A DNA stretch of 64,000 nt from Scandinavium goeteborgense (GCF_003935895.2 NZ_CP054058.1:1240001-1304000); one strand, 5' to 3'; numbered from the stretch's first letter, positions 48,254 through 58,439 are shown. The notes: generated by a model not told the origin, from the sequence alone. Program-made: numbers and translations.

Positions 48254-49036
48254 ATGAAAAAACTGGCGTTGTCTCTTTCTCTTGCGTTGGCACTTTCCAG
48301 CGTTTCTACGGTTTTCGCAGCCATTCCATCGAAAGTTCGTATTGGCACAGATCCGACTTATGCCCCCTTCGAATCCAAGAATGCGCAGGGTGAGTTAGTG
48401 GGTTTTGACATCGATCTGGCAAAAGAGCTGTGTAAGCGAATTAAAGCGCAATGTACCTTCGTTGAGAACCCGCTGGATGCGCTGATCCCGTCTCTGCAGG
48501 CGAAGAAAATCGACGCCATTATGTCCTCACTCTCCATTACGGAAAAACGCCAGCAGCAGATTGCCTTCACGGACAAACTCTATGCCGCAGATTCCCGCCT
48601 GGTCGTTAAAAAAGGCAGCCCGGTTACGCCGGATCTGAATACCCTGAAAGGCAAGCGAGTGGGCGTCCTGCAAGGCACCACGCAGGAAACTTACGGCAAT
48701 GAGCACTGGGCACCAAAAGGCATCGAAATTGTCTCCTACCAGGGCCAGGATAATATCTATTCTGACCTGACGGCCGGGCGTATTGATGCTGCGTTCCAGG
48801 ATGAAGTGGCGGCAAGCGAAGGCTTCCTCAAGCAGCCTGTCGGTAAAGATTATCAGTTTGGCGGCCCGTCCATTAAGGATGAAAAACTGTTCGGCGTAGG
48901 TACCGGTATGGGCCTGCGTAAAGAGGATAACGAACTCCGTGCTGCCCTGAATAAAGCCTTTGCTGAGATGCGTGCTGACGGCACCTACGACACGCTGGCG
49001 AAGAAGTATTTCGATTTCAACGTATACGGCGAGTAA
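48254..49036 (+). CDS. hisJ: Histidine-binding periplasmic protein HisJ
   Basis: 260-residue paralogue of ArgT. The ATG at 48254 begins a signal peptide ([22 protein letters not shown]) after which [11 protein letters not shown] starts the mature protein; the frame upstream to 48170 is not coding. Family motifs [14 protein letters not shown] and [20 protein letters not shown] are present, with the two-cysteine loop (CKRIKAQC). It binds histidine and presents it to HisQM. The promoter region has its own sigma-54 element and NtrC-like boxes. Confidence 0.96.
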   Translation: MKKLALSLSLALALSSVSTVFAAIPSKVRIGTDPTYAPFESKNAQGELVGFDIDLAKELCKRIKAQCTFVENPLDALIPSLQAKKIDAIMSSLSITEKRQQQIAFTDKLYAADSRLVVKKGSPVTPDLNTLKGKRVGVLQGTTQETYGNEHWAPKGIEIVSYQGQDNIYSDLTAGRIDAAFQDEVAASEGFLKQPVGKDYQFGGPSIKDEKLFGVGTGMGLRKEDNELRAALNKAFAEMRADGTYDTLAKKYFDFNVYGE

Positions 49037-49044
49037 TCGCTGTT

Positions 49045-49083
49045 TGCGCCGCTGACTCCGACGTTCCCGGGGCCCGCGGCGCA
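49045..49083. repeat. REP-like hairpin between hisJ and hisQ
   Basis: TGCGCCGC pairs with GCGGCGCA around an inner CCCCGGGG-type palindrome, filling most of the 67-bp gap. The equivalent Salmonella gap carries a REP element that makes hisJ expression exceed that of hisQMP; the same role is likely here. Confidence 0.65.
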
Positions 49084-49103
49084 GGACTGACAGGACAGGC
49101 TCA

Positions 49104-49790
49104 ATGCTGTACGGGTTTTCACAAGTAATATTTCAGGGGGCCCTGGTCACCCTTGAGCTGGCCCTCAGCTCCGTAGTGCTGGCCGTGCTTATTGGTCTGG
49201 CAGGCGCTGCGGGCAAACTTTCCGGTAATCGTGCAGTGGCACTGATTTTTGAAGGCTATACCACCTTAATTCGTGGCGTGCCGGATCTGGTGCTGATGCT
49301 GCTGATTTTCTACGGTCTGCAAATTGTACTCAACAGCATTACCGATGCGCTGGGCGTGGCACAGTTTGATATCGACCCGATGATCGCCGGTATCATTACC
49401 CTTGGTTTTATCTACGGAGCCTACTTCACCGAAACTTTCCGCGGCGCGTTTCTGGCTGTACCCAGAGGCCATATTGAAGCGGCAACTGCTTTCGGCTTTA
49501 CCAGCCGCCAGACGTTTGTGCGTATTCTGTTTCCTGCAATGATGCGGTTTGCGCTGCCGGGGATTGGCAACAATTGGCAGGTTATCCTCAAAGCGACCGC
49601 TCTGGTGTCCTTGCTGGGTCTGGAAGATGTGGTGAAAGCGACGCAACTCGCGGGGAAAAGTACCTGGGAGCCGTTCTACTTCGCCATCGTCTGCGGACTG
49701 ATTTATCTGGTATTCACGACGGTATCCAATGGAGTGCTACTTCTGCTCGAGCGTCGTTATTCCGTGGGTGTGAAGAGGGCTGACCTGTGA
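49104..49790 (+). CDS. hisQ: Histidine/lysine/arginine/ornithine ABC transporter permease HisQ
   Basis: 228-residue inner-membrane subunit with about five helices. The ABC permease EAA loop is GHIEAATAFGFTSRQTFVRILFPAMMRFALPG around residues 130-155, the contact site for HisP. It forms the translocation pore with HisM. The stop overlaps the hisM GTG start by 4 bp. Confidence 0.96.
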   Translation: MLYGFSQVIFQGALVTLELALSSVVLAVLIGLAGAAGKLSGNRAVALIFEGYTTLIRGVPDLVLMLLIFYGLQIVLNSITDALGVAQFDIDPMIAGIITLGFIYGAYFTETFRGAFLAVPRGHIEAATAFGFTSRQTFVRILFPAMMRFALPGIGNNWQVILKATALVSLLGLEDVVKATQLAGKSTWEPFYFAIVCGLIYLVFTTVSNGVLLLLERRYSVGVKRADL

Positions 49791-50503
49791 TTGATATTAT
49801 TCACGAATACTGGAAGTCCCTGCTGTGGACCGACGGCTACCGTATGACTGGCGTGGCGATCACCCTTTGGCTGCTGATCTCTTCAGTGCTGATGGGCGGC
49901 ATTCTGGCGGTATTTTTGGCGATCGGCCGCGTATCCAGCAACAAATTCATTCAGTTCCCCATTTGGCTGTTTACCTACATCTTCCGCGGCACGCCGCTGT
50001 ATGTTCAGCTGCTGGTGTTTTATTCCGGGATGTACACGCTCGAAATAGTCAAAGGCACTGAATTGTTGAACGCTTTTTTCCGCAGCGGCCTGAACTGTAC
50101 GGTGCTGGCGCTGACGCTCAACACCTGTGCGTACACCACGGAAATTTTTGCCGGAGCCATTCGCTCTGTGCCAGCGGGAGAAGTGGAAGCCGCGCGCGCC
50201 TACGGTTTTTCCGGCGTGAAGCTTTATCGCTGCATCATTTTACCGTCGGCGCTGCGTATCGCGCTCCCAGCCTACAGCAACGAAGTGATTTTGATGCTGC
50301 ACTCCACGGCGCTGGCGTTTACGGCCACGGTGCCGGATTTGCTGAAAATCGCCCGTGATATTAACTCTGCCACTTACCAACCGTTTACCGCGTTTGGGAT
50401 TGCGGCGGTGCTGTATCTGATTATCTCTTATGTGCTGATTAGCCTGTTCCGCAAGGCGGAAAAACGCTGGCTGCAACATGTGAAACCCTCTTCGACACAC
50501 TGA
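49787..50503 (+). CDS. hisM: Histidine/lysine/arginine/ornithine ABC transporter permease HisM
   Basis: 238-residue inner-membrane partner of HisQ. It starts with GTG at 49787, overlapping the hisQ stop (GTGA), which suggests coupled translation. The EAA loop is [36 protein letters not shown]. Closely matches E. coli HisM in length and C-terminus (KPSSTH). hisP begins 7 bp after the stop. Confidence 0.96.
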   Translation: MIDIIHEYWKSLLWTDGYRMTGVAITLWLLISSVLMGGILAVFLAIGRVSSNKFIQFPIWLFTYIFRGTPLYVQLLVFYSGMYTLEIVKGTELLNAFFRSGLNCTVLALTLNTCAYTTEIFAGAIRSVPAGEVEAARAYGFSGVKLYRCIILPSALRIALPAYSNEVILMLHSTALAFTATVPDLLKIARDINSATYQPFTAFGIAAVLYLIISYVLISLFRKAEKRWLQHVKPSSTH

Positions 50504-50510
50504 GAACATC

Positions 50511-51284
50511 ATGCCTGACAATAAATTAAACGTTATCGACCTGCACAAGCGCTACGGCGAACATGAAGTGCTGAAAGGGGTGTCACTGAAGGCCAATGCC
50601 GGTGATGTGATCAGTATTATTGGCTCGTCCGGTTCAGGGAAAAGTACCTTCCTGCGTTGCATTAACTTCCTCGAAAAGCCAAGCGAAGGGAATATTGTGG
50701 TCAGCGGGCAGAATATCGGCCTGGTGCGTGATAAAGACGGTCAGCTGAAAGTGGCGGATAAAAACCAGCTACGCCTGCTGCGTACGCGTTTGACCATGGT
50801 GTTCCAGCACTTCAACCTGTGGAGCCACATGACGGTGCTGGAAAACGTGATGGAAGCGCCGATTCAGGTTCTTGGCCTCAGCAAGCAGGAAGCACGTGAG
50901 CGCGCGGTAAAATATCTCGCGAAAGTGGGTATCGACGAACGCCAGCAGATTAAATATCCGGTTCACCTTTCCGGCGGCCAGCAGCAGCGTGTGTCTATTG
51001 CCCGCGCGCTGGCGATGGAACCGGAAGTACTGCTGTTTGACGAACCCACCTCCGCGCTTGACCCGGAACTTGTTGGCGAAGTGCTGCGCATCATGCAGAA
51101 GCTGGCGGAAGAGGGGAAAACCATGGTGGTGGTGACGCATGAAATGGGCTTTGCCCGCGATGTGTCGTCCCACGTGATTTTCCTACATCAGGGTCTGATT
51201 GAAGAAGAAGGTCATCCGGATGATGTTTTCGGAAGCCCAAAAAGCCCACGCTTGCAGCAGTTCCTGAAAGGTTCGTTGAAATAA
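50511..51284 (+). CDS. hisP: Histidine/lysine/arginine/ornithine ABC transporter ATPase HisP
   Basis: 257-residue ATPase, dimeric, on the cytoplasmic face of HisQM. Walker [10 protein letters not shown] (residues 39-47), the Q-loop in MVFQHFNLW, the ABC signature [16 protein letters not shown], Walker [15 protein letters not shown] and the switch histidine in [13 protein letters not shown] are all intact. Last gene of the hisJQMP operon. Confidence 0.97.
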   Translation: MPDNKLNVIDLHKRYGEHEVLKGVSLKANAGDVISIIGSSGSGKSTFLRCINFLEKPSEGNIVVSGQNIGLVRDKDGQLKVADKNQLRLLRTRLTMVFQHFNLWSHMTVLENVMEAPIQVLGLSKQEARERAVKYLAKVGIDERQQIKYPVHLSGGQQQRVSIARALAMEPEVLLFDEPTSALDPELVGEVLRIMQKLAEEGKTMVVVTHEMGFARDVSSHVIFLHQGLIEEEGHPDDVFGSPKSPRLQQFLKGSLK

Positions 51285-51290
51285 GCATTT

Positions 51291-51317
51291 TCCCCTCGTC
51301 CCGCGCGGGCGAGGGGA
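51291..51317. terminator. Hairpin between hisP and the acetyltransferase gene
   Basis: TCCCCTCG-(T)-CCCGC / GCGGG-CGAGGGGA, a long GC-rich stem with one bulged T, between the convergent genes hisP and the GNAT gene. The T-run after it is poor, so the strength is uncertain. Confidence 0.55.
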
Positions 51318-51320
51318 TGT

Positions 51321-51815
51321 TTACCGTTCCAGTCGATATACCCAATCGTCGTACAGCTCACCGTTAATCTCGAAGGCCTTTTCCAGCACCTGCGTGCGTA
51401 TAAACCCCAGCTTTTCCAGCAACCGCACCGATCCGGCGTTATCTGCCAATACCCAAGCGTTAATTGCCTGTAGCCCGAGAGTGGAAAAACCATGTTCGCA
51501 AATGGCCGTCAGGGCTTCCTGCGCGTACCCTTTGCCCTGCGCCTGGGGCAGCAACGCGTAACCGATATCCGCTTCCTGAGCGTTATGCGTGCTGACCTGC
51601 AGCCCAATATCGCCCACGCATTCACCTTCACGTTCATGTATCGCGAAAACATTGCCTGAAAGCCGGGAAGTGAACTTCAGACATAGCTCTGCTTCTGAGA
51701 GCGGAACTCCCATAAAACGCATTACCTGTGGGTTGCTGCGCAGTGCCAGAAAACAGGGCCAGTCATTTTCCGACAACGGGGAAAGCGTCAGGCGTGAGGT
51801 AAGCAATACCGACAT
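51321..51815 (-). CDS. GNAT family N-acetyltransferase (RimJ/RimL type)
   Basis: 164 residues. Begins MSVLLTSRLTLSPLSENDW, typical of RimJ/RimL-like acetyltransferases. The acetyl-CoA-binding region is the segment DIGYALLPQAQGKGYAQEAL (Q/R-x-x-G-x-G/A type), and the family end NAGSVRLLEKLGFIRTQ is present. Substrate unknown. It starts 15 bp after the stop of the HTH gene and could be cotranscribed with that cassette. Not present at this place in E. coli, where rpnB occupies the site. Confidence 0.87.
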   Translation of the reverse strand: MSVLLTSRLTLSPLSENDWPCFLALRSNPQVMRFMGVPLSEAELCLKFTSRLSGNVFAIHEREGECVGDIGLQVSTHNAQEADIGYALLPQAQGKGYAQEALTAICEHGFSTLGLQAINAWVLADNAGSVRLLEKLGFIRTQVLEKAFEINGELYDDWVYRLER

Positions 51816-51830
51816 GGTGTCTCCTGAGTT

Positions 51831-52388
51831 TTAAGGCGCGGATGCAGTACTTTTGTGTTCCAGTTGATGCAGGTAATGCATCACCGTTTGTTTTTCGAGC
51901 GAAGAACGAAGTTGCAATGCCAGGTTCATACTGTCGAGAATGTGTGCATTGGCAATGAGTGGCGAGTCAGGCGGAATGCGACCTTCACTCGCCAGCCAGT
52001 CAACAACCGTGCGCCAGTGCCAGAGAGGGGAGTTGCCCTTAACGCGTTGTACCGGGCCAGGAAATTGACGTGATCCTCTGGCACCATCTTTGAGCAGTGC
52101 GATGGCCTGGCGCGTGAGGCCGGTCAGTTCTGCAATATCGCTTAACCCAACCAGAGTGGAATCGACGGATTCGACTCGCGCGCCAATTCCTGCTGATTCG
52201 ATATCATTGACCGCGGAAAGCACGGCCTGTGCCAGGCTTTCTGCATCACGATCGAATTCGAGATACACGGCGGTGCCGTAAAAGCAGACCAGAGCGTCAT
52301 CGCAGCCCGCGGTAAAAAGACGGTCTTCCAGCGCGATGGCATCTGACGTTACGCCTGACAGCGTCAGGGTGAAATTGAAAAGTGACAT
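51831..52388 (-). CDS. HTH DNA-binding protein of a putative two-gene regulatory/TA-like cassette
   Basis: 185 residues, family not named by me. Residues 1-78 look like an alpha/beta domain (MSLFNFTLTLSGV; YLEFDRDAESLAQAVLSAVNDIESAG). Residues about 81-130 contain an AlpA/MerR-like helix-turn-helix (GLSDIAELTGLTRQAIALLK, then a SPLWHWRTVVDWL wing). The remainder is helical. It follows the HicA-like gene by 34 bp on the same strand. The layout (small HicA-like gene first, DNA-binding protein second, palindrome on the promoter) suggests autoregulation, and possibly a toxin-antitoxin relation. This is inference only. Confidence 0.78.
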   Translation of the reverse strand: MSLFNFTLTLSGVTSDAIALEDRLFTAGCDDALVCFYGTAVYLEFDRDAESLAQAVLSAVNDIESAGIGARVESVDSTLVGLSDIAELTGLTRQAIALLKDGARGSRQFPGPVQRVKGNSPLWHWRTVVDWLASEGRIPPDSPLIANAHILDSMNLALQLRSSLEKQTVMHYLHQLEHKSTASAP

Positions 52389-52422
52389 GGGTGTTCCTTA
52401 TTCCGTTATTCCTGTAATCCCT

Positions 52423-52656
52423 TTACGCAGGCAGTGGAGTACAGCTGTCCACTTTCCTGACGATTTGCCAGGCATGATTCTGCGTGCTGCCGGGAGTCGA
52501 CCAGACGCTCATCATATGTTGCGGGTGCTCGGTGATTCCGCACTTCAAGCGACCGAAACAATGCGAGCTGTTTCTACCCGGGGTAAATACCCAGCCTTTT
52601 AACACGGCATAACGGATTGCGGCCCGTATATGCTTGTCAGGATGTTCCTTCATCAT
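52423..52656 (-). CDS. Small HicA-like protein, first gene of the HTH cassette
   Basis: 77 residues (MMKEHPDKHIRAAIRYAVLK...). The pattern of an N-terminal helix, GW, then G-x-x-S-S-H (H32) followed by short strands resembles HicA mRNA-interferase-fold proteins, in which that histidine is catalytic. The additional C33, C40, H44, H47 and C72 with the VWSTPGSTQNHAWQIVRKV ending look like a distinct subfamily, possibly metal-binding. A sigma-70-like promoter lies so close that the leader would be only about 8-11 nt. Start may be M1 or M2. Toxicity is unproven. Confidence 0.72.
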   Translation of the reverse strand: MMKEHPDKHIRAAIRYAVLKGWVFTPGRNSSHCFGRLKCGITEHPQHMMSVWSTPGSTQNHAWQIVRKVDSCTPLPA

Positions 52657-52670
52657 TTGTTGTCCAGTGC

Positions 52671-52700
52671 AGTATGGATAGTGTGTTGACCGATGTCAAC
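52671..52700 (-). promoter_or_regulatory. Promoter with embedded palindromic operator of the HTH/HicA-like cassette
   Basis: On the minus strand TTGACA (52699-52694), a 17-bp spacer and CATACT (52676-52671). The -35 box is inside a perfect inverted repeat, GTTGAC-CGAT-GTCAAC on the plus strand (52685-52700), a plausible autorepression site. Confidence 0.65.
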
Positions 52701-52884
52701 GGTTTGTTCGAGTGAAAATTAACCCGTTTTGCTCGTGCAGAGAATACGCCAGTTGCAGGCCATACATGCTGGAAGGAGGGGGCAAACGGGGGAGAAAATT
52801 TCAAGGTTGCGAGCACGCTTCCAGCGAGACTGAAACCGTCACGCCGGAATGTACAATTGAAGGTGAAAAATGTGGGAAAGGGAG

Positions 52885-53778
52885 TTAAGGCAGAACGTCG
52901 CTCAACGCTTCCTCAAGATCGTACCAGCGAAAGCCGAAACCGGACTCTTCAAGGCGCTTAGGCAGGGCGCGTTGTCCACCCAGGACCAGCACCGAAGATT
53001 CTCCCATCAGCAGCCTGACGGCGGTTGCAGGGGCTCGCAGCACTGCCGGACGATGCAGCACATGGCCAAGCGCATGCGCGAATTGTTCGTTGCGAACAGG
53101 GTAAGGTGAAACCATGTTGAACGGGCCGCGCAGGTCGTTATCCAGCAGCCAAATAATTCCGTTAACCATATCGTCGATATGGATCCACGCCAGATATTGT
53201 CGACCCGTGCCGATAGGGCCGCCGAGGCCGAGTTTGAAAGGCGGCGCCATTTTGCCGAGGATCCCCCCTTTAGGCGCCAGAACTACTCCGGTACGCAGCA
53301 AACAAACGCGGGTGTGCTCGCTTTGTGCTTCGCAGGCAATTTGCTCCCAGCGCGCGCAGAGTTTATGGGTGAATTCGTTATGTGGCGGTTCTTCTTCCGT
53401 CACCACCACTTCACCGAGATCGCCGTAATATCCCGCGGCAGAACCGGAAATCAACACGGCCGGCGGCTGAGTGCTTGCGGCAAACAGCTCAACCAGCTTT
53501 TGGGTGATGTGCCAGCGGCTGCTGCACAACCGCTGTTTTTGCTCTTCGGTCCAGCGTTTGTCGGCGATAGGTTCGCCGGCAAGATTAATTACCGCGTCGA
53601 TACCGTCCAGCGTGCTGCGCTCGTTGAGCCCCTTCCAGAGTTCAACGCGGGCATCCAACTGCTGGCGCGCTTTCTCTGGGCTGCGCGTGACGACAATCAC
53701 GCTGTGTCCCAACTCAAGCAGACGTGGGATCAGATGACGGCCAATCAGGCCAGTACCGCCGGTAATCAGGATCTTCAT
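52885..53778 (-). CDS. yfcH: YfcH, NAD(P)-dependent epimerase-like SDR protein
   Basis: 297 residues, length of E. coli YfcH. N-terminal Rossmann motif [20 protein letters not shown]; the atypical-SDR (SDR39U1/TIGR01777) segments [18 protein letters not shown] and [22 protein letters not shown] are present, and the C-terminal DUF1731 region ends the protein ([26 protein letters not shown]). Substrate not established. folX starts upstream on the same strand with an 18-bp gap, so the two form an operon. Confidence 0.95.
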   Translation of the reverse strand: MKILITGGTGLIGRHLIPRLLELGHSVIVVTRSPEKARQQLDARVELWKGLNERSTLDGIDAVINLAGEPIADKRWTEEQKQRLCSSRWHITQKLVELFAASTQPPAVLISGSAAGYYGDLGEVVVTEEEPPHNEFTHKLCARWEQIACEAQSEHTRVCLLRTGVVLAPKGGILGKMAPPFKLGLGGPIGTGRQYLAWIHIDDMVNGIIWLLDNDLRGPFNMVSPYPVRNEQFAHALGHVLHRPAVLRAPATAVRLLMGESSVLVLGGQRALPKRLEESGFGFRWYDLEEALSDVLP

Positions 53779-53796
53779 GCCACCTCCGGATTGCGC

Positions 53797-54159
53797 TTAG
53801 CCTCGCCAGCTCATCGTCATGGAGACAGAATCGGCATATCGCAGCGCGTGAAGTTTGTCGATTTCTACTTCAGCATATGTGACCCAGTGATGTTCGCATG
53901 CGATGTTGAGCACATCCTGAGTTAATTTTTCCAGTAAGGAGAACCGGTTATTCTCCACATGCTGAATAATGCATTTAGTGATTGTACGGTAGTTCAGCGC
54001 ATCGTTGATATCTTCGCTATTGCGTGCGTTTTCAGCAGCATAGTGGATAGCCACATTGATGACGATATCCTGACGATTAGCTATCTCTTCTTCTTTGATA
54101 CCGATATAGGTACGCAGGCGCAGGTTCTTGATACGAATAATGGCGTCTGGCTGGGACAT
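53797..54159 (-). CDS. folX: Dihydroneopterin triphosphate 2'-epimerase FolX
   Basis: 120 residues from the ATG at 54159 with AGGAGG 9 nt upstream; the longer frame to 54270 is not homologous. FolB-type tunnel fold: [21 protein letters not shown] at the N-terminus, [10 protein letters not shown] in the middle, and the catalytic-lysine region [22 protein letters not shown] at the C-terminus. Epimerises dihydroneopterin triphosphate to dihydromonapterin triphosphate in tetrahydromonapterin synthesis. Confidence 0.96.
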   Translation of the reverse strand: MSQPDAIIRIKNLRLRTYIGIKEEEIANRQDIVINVAIHYAAENARNSEDINDALNYRTITKCIIQHVENNRFSLLEKLTQDVLNIACEHHWVTYAEVEIDKLHALRYADSVSMTMSWRG

Positions 54160-54208
54160 TGCAGGTTTCCTCCTTGTTATTATCCCAACCATAATACACA
54201 AAGTGCCA

Positions 54209-54838
54209 TTAATTCGCCTGGGCCTTCTGCATGGCGCGTTCAGTTGCCGGTCGCTGGCGTATCCGTTCAAACCAGTTGTTCACTGCCGGGAAGTTTTGCA
54301 GGTCGATGCGCTGTCGCAGATGGGCGTTAACCCATGGCCAGCAGGCAATATCGGCAATGCTGTAATGCTCGCCGCCGAGCCAGGGTGACGTGCTCAGCCG
54401 CTTGTTTAACACGTTATACAGTCTCAGGGTTTCAACCTGATAACGCTCAATGGCGTAAGGCACCGGCTGGGGCGCGAAGTGGTTGAAATGATGATTTTGC
54501 CCAAGCATTGGCCCCAGGCCGCCTATCTGCCAGAACAGCCATTGAAGCGTGACATGACGTTCTCGCAGCTCACCGCTCAGCAGTTTTCCTGACTTTTCGG
54601 CCAGATACAGCAAAATTTCACCGGACTCAAACAGGCTGAAAGGGGCTCCACCGTCGACGGGAACGTGGTCGACAATTGCCGGGATTTTATTATTGGGTGA
54701 TACCGTAAGAAATTCGGAGCGAAACTGATCGCCCTTGCTGATATCCACGCGGATCAGCCGGTAAGCGAGCTGTGCTTCTTCCAAAAACAACGTGATTTTA
54801 TGACCGTTAGGGGTAGGGGCGTAATAGAGGTCAATCAT
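54209..54838 (-). CDS. yfcG: GSH-dependent disulfide-bond oxidoreductase YfcG
   Basis: 209-residue Nu-class glutathione S-transferase (E. coli YfcG 215). Thioredoxin-fold N-terminus [21 protein letters not shown] with the TPNG active region, the cis-proline motif [10 protein letters not shown] and the [12 protein letters not shown] glutathione-binding loop. The C-terminal helical domain has the N-capping ACWPWVNAH segment. It reduces small disulfides with two bound GSH molecules. The C-terminus is a few residues shorter than in E. coli. Confidence 0.94.
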   Translation of the reverse strand: MIDLYYAPTPNGHKITLFLEEAQLAYRLIRVDISKGDQFRSEFLTVSPNNKIPAIVDHVPVDGGAPFSLFESGEILLYLAEKSGKLLSGELRERHVTLQWLFWQIGGLGPMLGQNHHFNHFAPQPVPYAIERYQVETLRLYNVLNKRLSTSPWLGGEHYSIADIACWPWVNAHLRQRIDLQNFPAVNNWFERIRQRPATERAMQKAQAN

Positions 54839-54946
54839 TTTAACTCCTGGACCTGGGCTATTTTCATGACTTTTCGAGTATAGGTGGTTAAGTCAATTGT
54901 GTGAGTTTTCATCAAGTGACAGCCTGTCAAAGACGCGATATGTTGA

Positions 54947-55621
<675 letters not shown>

Positions 55622-55674
55622 ACCGGGCGCAATAATCCGTTATGATAGTGCGGTTTTTTGTGGAGGAATGATTG

Positions 55675-56226
55675 ATGAAGCTGATGTTTGCATCAGATAT
55701 TCACGGGTCTTTGCCCGCCGCTGAACGCGTGCTGTCACTGTTTGCAAAGAGTGATGCCAGATATCTGGTCATTTTGGGCGACGTGTTAAATCATGGCCCG
55801 CGTAATGCGTTGCCTGAAGGCTATGCGCCAGCTGAGGTTGCGGAGCGCTTAAATACGCAGGCAGAGCGGATTATTGCCGTGCGCGGAAACTGCGACAGTG
55901 AAGTGGACCAGATGCTGCTGCATTTTCCCATCACCGCACCGTGGCAACAGGTATTGACCGCCGAACAGCGACTGTTTTTGACTCACGGACATCTGTTTGG
56001 TCCGGACAATCTGCCGTCCCTCGCGGCTGGCGATGTGCTGGTTTATGGTCATACTCATATTCCGGTTGCTGAACGTCGAGGTGACACCTTCCACTTCAAC
56101 CCGGGCTCCGTCAGCATTCCGAAAGGCGGCTTTAGTGCCAGCTACGGTATGATGGAGGGCAATAAATTGCGGGTTTTAGCACTCAATGATCAACGGGTTA
56201 TTGCAGAGGTAGCAATTAATCCGTAA
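55675..56226 (+). CDS. yfcE: Phosphodiesterase YfcE
   Basis: Calcineurin-like metallophosphodiesterase, 183 residues from the ATG at 55675, with GGAGG 8 nt upstream; a TTG one codon earlier would add one residue. Metal ligands are visible in order: ASDIHGS (D, H), VILGDVLNHGPR (D), VRGNCDSEVD (N), LTHGHLFG (H) and VYGHTHIP (GHTH). Broad phosphodiesterase activity with Mn is known for E. coli YfcE; the physiological substrate is not. yfcD follows 55 bp later. Confidence 0.96.
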   Translation: MKLMFASDIHGSLPAAERVLSLFAKSDARYLVILGDVLNHGPRNALPEGYAPAEVAERLNTQAERIIAVRGNCDSEVDQMLLHFPITAPWQQVLTAEQRLFLTHGHLFGPDNLPSLAAGDVLVYGHTHIPVAERRGDTFHFNPGSVSIPKGGFSASYGMMEGNKLRVLALNDQRVIAEVAINP

Positions 56227-56281
56227 TTTACCCGACAACCGTAAACGCGCCGCGAGAGCGTAATAAAGAGAAGGTTTTCCG

Positions 56282-56860
56282 ATGGTGGAGCAGAATTTGG
56301 CAAGCACAGAATGGGTGGATATCGTCAACGAAGACAACGAGGTCATCGCACAGTCCAGCCGTGAACAAATGCGTGCGCAGTGTCTGCGTCATCGCGCGAC
56401 CTACATTGTAGTTCATGACGGCATGGGAAAAATTCTCGTACAGCGCCGGACCGAAACCAAAGATTTTATGCCGGGTATGCTGGATGCCACCGCGGGCGGC
56501 GTGGTGCAGTCTGATGAGCAGCTGCTCGACTCAGCGCGTCGCGAAGCAGAAGAAGAGCTGGGCATTGCAGGCGTGCCGTTTGCAGACCACGGGCAATTCT
56601 ACTTCGAAGACAAACACTGCCGCGTGTGGGGCAGCCTTTTCAGCTGTGTCTCTCACGGCCCGTTTGCGTTGCAGGAAGAAGAAGTGAGCGAAGTCTGCTG
56701 GCTGACGCCGGAAGAGATTACCGCGCGTTGTGATGAATTCACTAATGACTCACTGAAGGCGCTGGCGTTGTGGATGACCCGCAATGCCAAGAACGAAGGC
56801 GCGAAAGACGCGTCAAAAGACGTATCAAAAGACGCATCGAAAGAAGAAGAGACCGAGTAA
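56282..56860 (+). CDS. yfcD: Nudix hydrolase YfcD with a repeat-bearing C-terminus
   Basis: 192-residue IDI-like Nudix protein (E. coli YfcD 180). The Nudix box is [24 protein letters not shown] (residues about 77-100), with the canonical REAEEELG. The body aligns to E. coli YfcD throughout, but the C-terminus carries three tandem copies of a four-residue unit, [12 protein letters not shown], encoded by three 12-bp repeats at about 56812-56847, before KEEETE. The E. coli tail lacks these. Substrate unknown. The gene is convergent with pta, and their shared terminator is split by IS copy 2. Confidence 0.93.
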   Translation: MVEQNLASTEWVDIVNEDNEVIAQSSREQMRAQCLRHRATYIVVHDGMGKILVQRRTETKDFMPGMLDATAGGVVQSDEQLLDSARREAEEELGIAGVPFADHGQFYFEDKHCRVWGSLFSCVSHGPFALQEEEVSEVCWLTPEEITARCDEFTNDSLKALALWMTRNAKNEGAKDASKDVSKDASKEEETE

Positions 56861-57001
56861 CGTTTTAGCCGCAGTCCCGTAAACACCGTTTTGCGGCGAC
56901 GGCACGGTTATCGCCCCACTCCTATTCATTGCGGCGCGCCAGCAGGGCGCGTCCTGCTTCAATGCTTGTCTCTGTCGCCAAATTTAAGCAATAAAAAAGG
57001 C

Positions 57002-57013
57002 AGCCATTTGGCT
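57002..57013. repeat. 12-bp target-site duplication, left copy (IS copy 2)
   Basis: AGCCATTTGGCT abuts the left IS end and recurs at 58428-58439. It is a hairpin apex (AGCC / GGCT around ATTT). With A6-GGC before it (56993-57001) and GCCTTTTGC after the right copy (58440-58448) it rebuilds the yfcD/pta terminator. Confidence 0.93.
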
Positions 57014-57026
57014 TAATGCTTGTCAG

Positions 57027-58403
57027 TTAAGCTTTTGAAGGAGGCCGCAACGGATAACGTTGCGGCCTCTTTTTTACAGCTCTCGGGTAATGCCGTGCTC
57101 TTCGCCCTGGTAGCACGAAGCTTGAGGCCATACTCAGTATTTCGGCCATGACCTTGGGGAGTTTCCCCGGCGCCACTCCCGGCAGTAAACGCAGGTGGCT
57201 GCACAGATATAACGCTGACTGTTTAAAGCCCATCTGATATGGCTCCACGCCTTTCAGACTGTACGCCATCTGCCCCATCATGAAGCGCAACAGATTATAC
57301 GCCAGCACCACGCCCCACAGCTCCTGACGCACCAGCGCAGGCTTTTTACTCCGCAGCGTCAGTTCATTATTCAGCAGATGCTGCTTCATCTCCCTGAACC
57401 CGTGCTCTATCTCCCACCGCTGGCTGTAAAGGTCCACGATATCGGCTTTCGGGTATCTGAGCGGGTCGCACATCGACGTCAGTATCTGCACCGTCTTGCC
57501 GTTCACTTCCTTGCTGACCAGTCTTGCTGTCAGGGTTTCCGGTGCATCCTGCCATTTCTTTTTCGCCTGCGGCGACAGCGTTATTCTCACCAGTTTCTGC
57601 CCTGCGCCCAGGTTTCTCACCTCCTCATACTGCGCGCCTTTGCGTAAGGGCAGCATCCAGTGCCTTTCCGTGCCTGATGACTGCCAGCGATGCAGCAGGC
57701 CCAGGGCATAGAAGCCCTTATCCATGATGGTCAGTGAGTGGTCCGGCGTCCGGTCAATAAGCTGTGCCGCAAGGTCAGTTTCACCGGTTTCAGAGACGCT
57801 GTCGAAGGCCACCGCAGACAGCAGATGGCTGGTAACTTCCATCTGGCAGACCATGCGCAGTTGTGGCCATTCGGACTGCTTGTTCACATTGGCAGTACGG
57901 CCGAAGGCTGCGTCATTTTCTGGGGTATCAGGTGCACGCCACAACGTACCGTCCACGGCCATTAGCGTCAGGCCGTTCCAGTGAGACAGGGGTGTTTTTT
58001 CAAACCAGAGCTGACGTGTTTTTTCGAACATCAGACGGATGACATCCTCGCCGAGCCGCTGGCGGGCCTGAACAACGGCACTGGGTGCAACGAAGGGCCG
58101 GTTACCCGGCAGAAGAATGTCCATATGTGAGACCAGCTGGGTCATGGAGTGGGAGCGGAACAGGGCCATGCCGGTAACCGCCCAGACCATCATCTCCATG
58201 GAGAGGCGACGCTTACGCAGAGTGACGACGCCGGTGTCAGCCAGGCATTCATCAATCAGTTCAGGAGAAAGCAGGTCTGCAAGGGCAGCAAACTCCTGCG
58301 GAGAAAATTTATGGACGGTATCTAAGGCCTGGCTGAGTAACATAAAAAAATCCGTAATCCCTGGAGAGATTACGGATTCTTGCACAACCACCGGATCGGT
58401 CAA
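57027..58403 (-). CDS. IS4-family DDE transposase (copy 2)
   Basis: 458 residues, identical to the copy 1 protein, with the same D151, D228, E333 triad and YREK motif. The same ambiguity of start applies: ATG at 58403, or M21 at 58343 just after the terminator-like hairpin. Intact and presumably functional. Confidence 0.95.
   Translation of the reverse strand: MTDPVVVQESVISPGITDFFMLLSQALDTVHKFSPQEFAALADLLSPELIDECLADTGVVTLRKRRLSMEMMVWAVTGMALFRSHSMTQLVSHMDILLPGNRPFVAPSAVVQARQRLGEDVIRLMFEKTRQLWFEKTPLSHWNGLTLMAVDGTLWRAPDTPENDAAFGRTANVNKQSEWPQLRMVCQMEVTSHLLSAVAFDSVSETGETDLAAQLIDRTPDHSLTIMDKGFYALGLLHRWQSSGTERHWMLPLRKGAQYEEVRNLGAGQKLVRITLSPQAKKKWQDAPETLTARLVSKEVNGKTVQILTSMCDPLRYPKADIVDLYSQRWEIEHGFREMKQHLLNNELTLRSKKPALVRQELWGVVLAYNLLRFMMGQMAYSLKGVEPYQMGFKQSALYLCSHLRLLPGVAPGKLPKVMAEILSMASSFVLPGRRARHYPRAVKKRPQRYPLRPPSKA
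57041..57075 (+). terminator. Inward-facing terminator at left end of IS copy 2
   Basis: Same 12-bp stem, GATAA loop and T6 as in copy 1; stops rightward transcripts entering from yfcD. Confidence 0.88.
58344..58378 (-). terminator. Terminator-like hairpin in transposase 5' region (IS copy 2)
   Basis: Same 11-bp stem and T-run as in copy 1; would stop leftward transcripts entering from pta. Confidence 0.75.
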
Positions 58404-58427
58404 CCGATCCTTAACTGATCGGCATTA

Positions 58428-58439
58428 AGCCATTTGGCT
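58428..58439. repeat. 12-bp target-site duplication, right copy (IS copy 2)
   Basis: AGCCATTTGGCT immediately follows the right IS end and equals 57002-57013. Confidence 0.93.

Larger units (their letters stand above)
57014..58427 (-). mobile_element. IS4-family insertion sequence, copy 2 (1,414 bp)
   Basis: Same length, ends and orientation as copy 1 (offset 54,598 bp); the transposase translations are identical. Flanked by a 12-bp direct repeat instead of 11. It lies between the convergent genes yfcD and pta, where E. coli has yfcC. The intact duplication shows an independent transposition event, not a segmental copy of the first locus. Confidence 0.96.
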
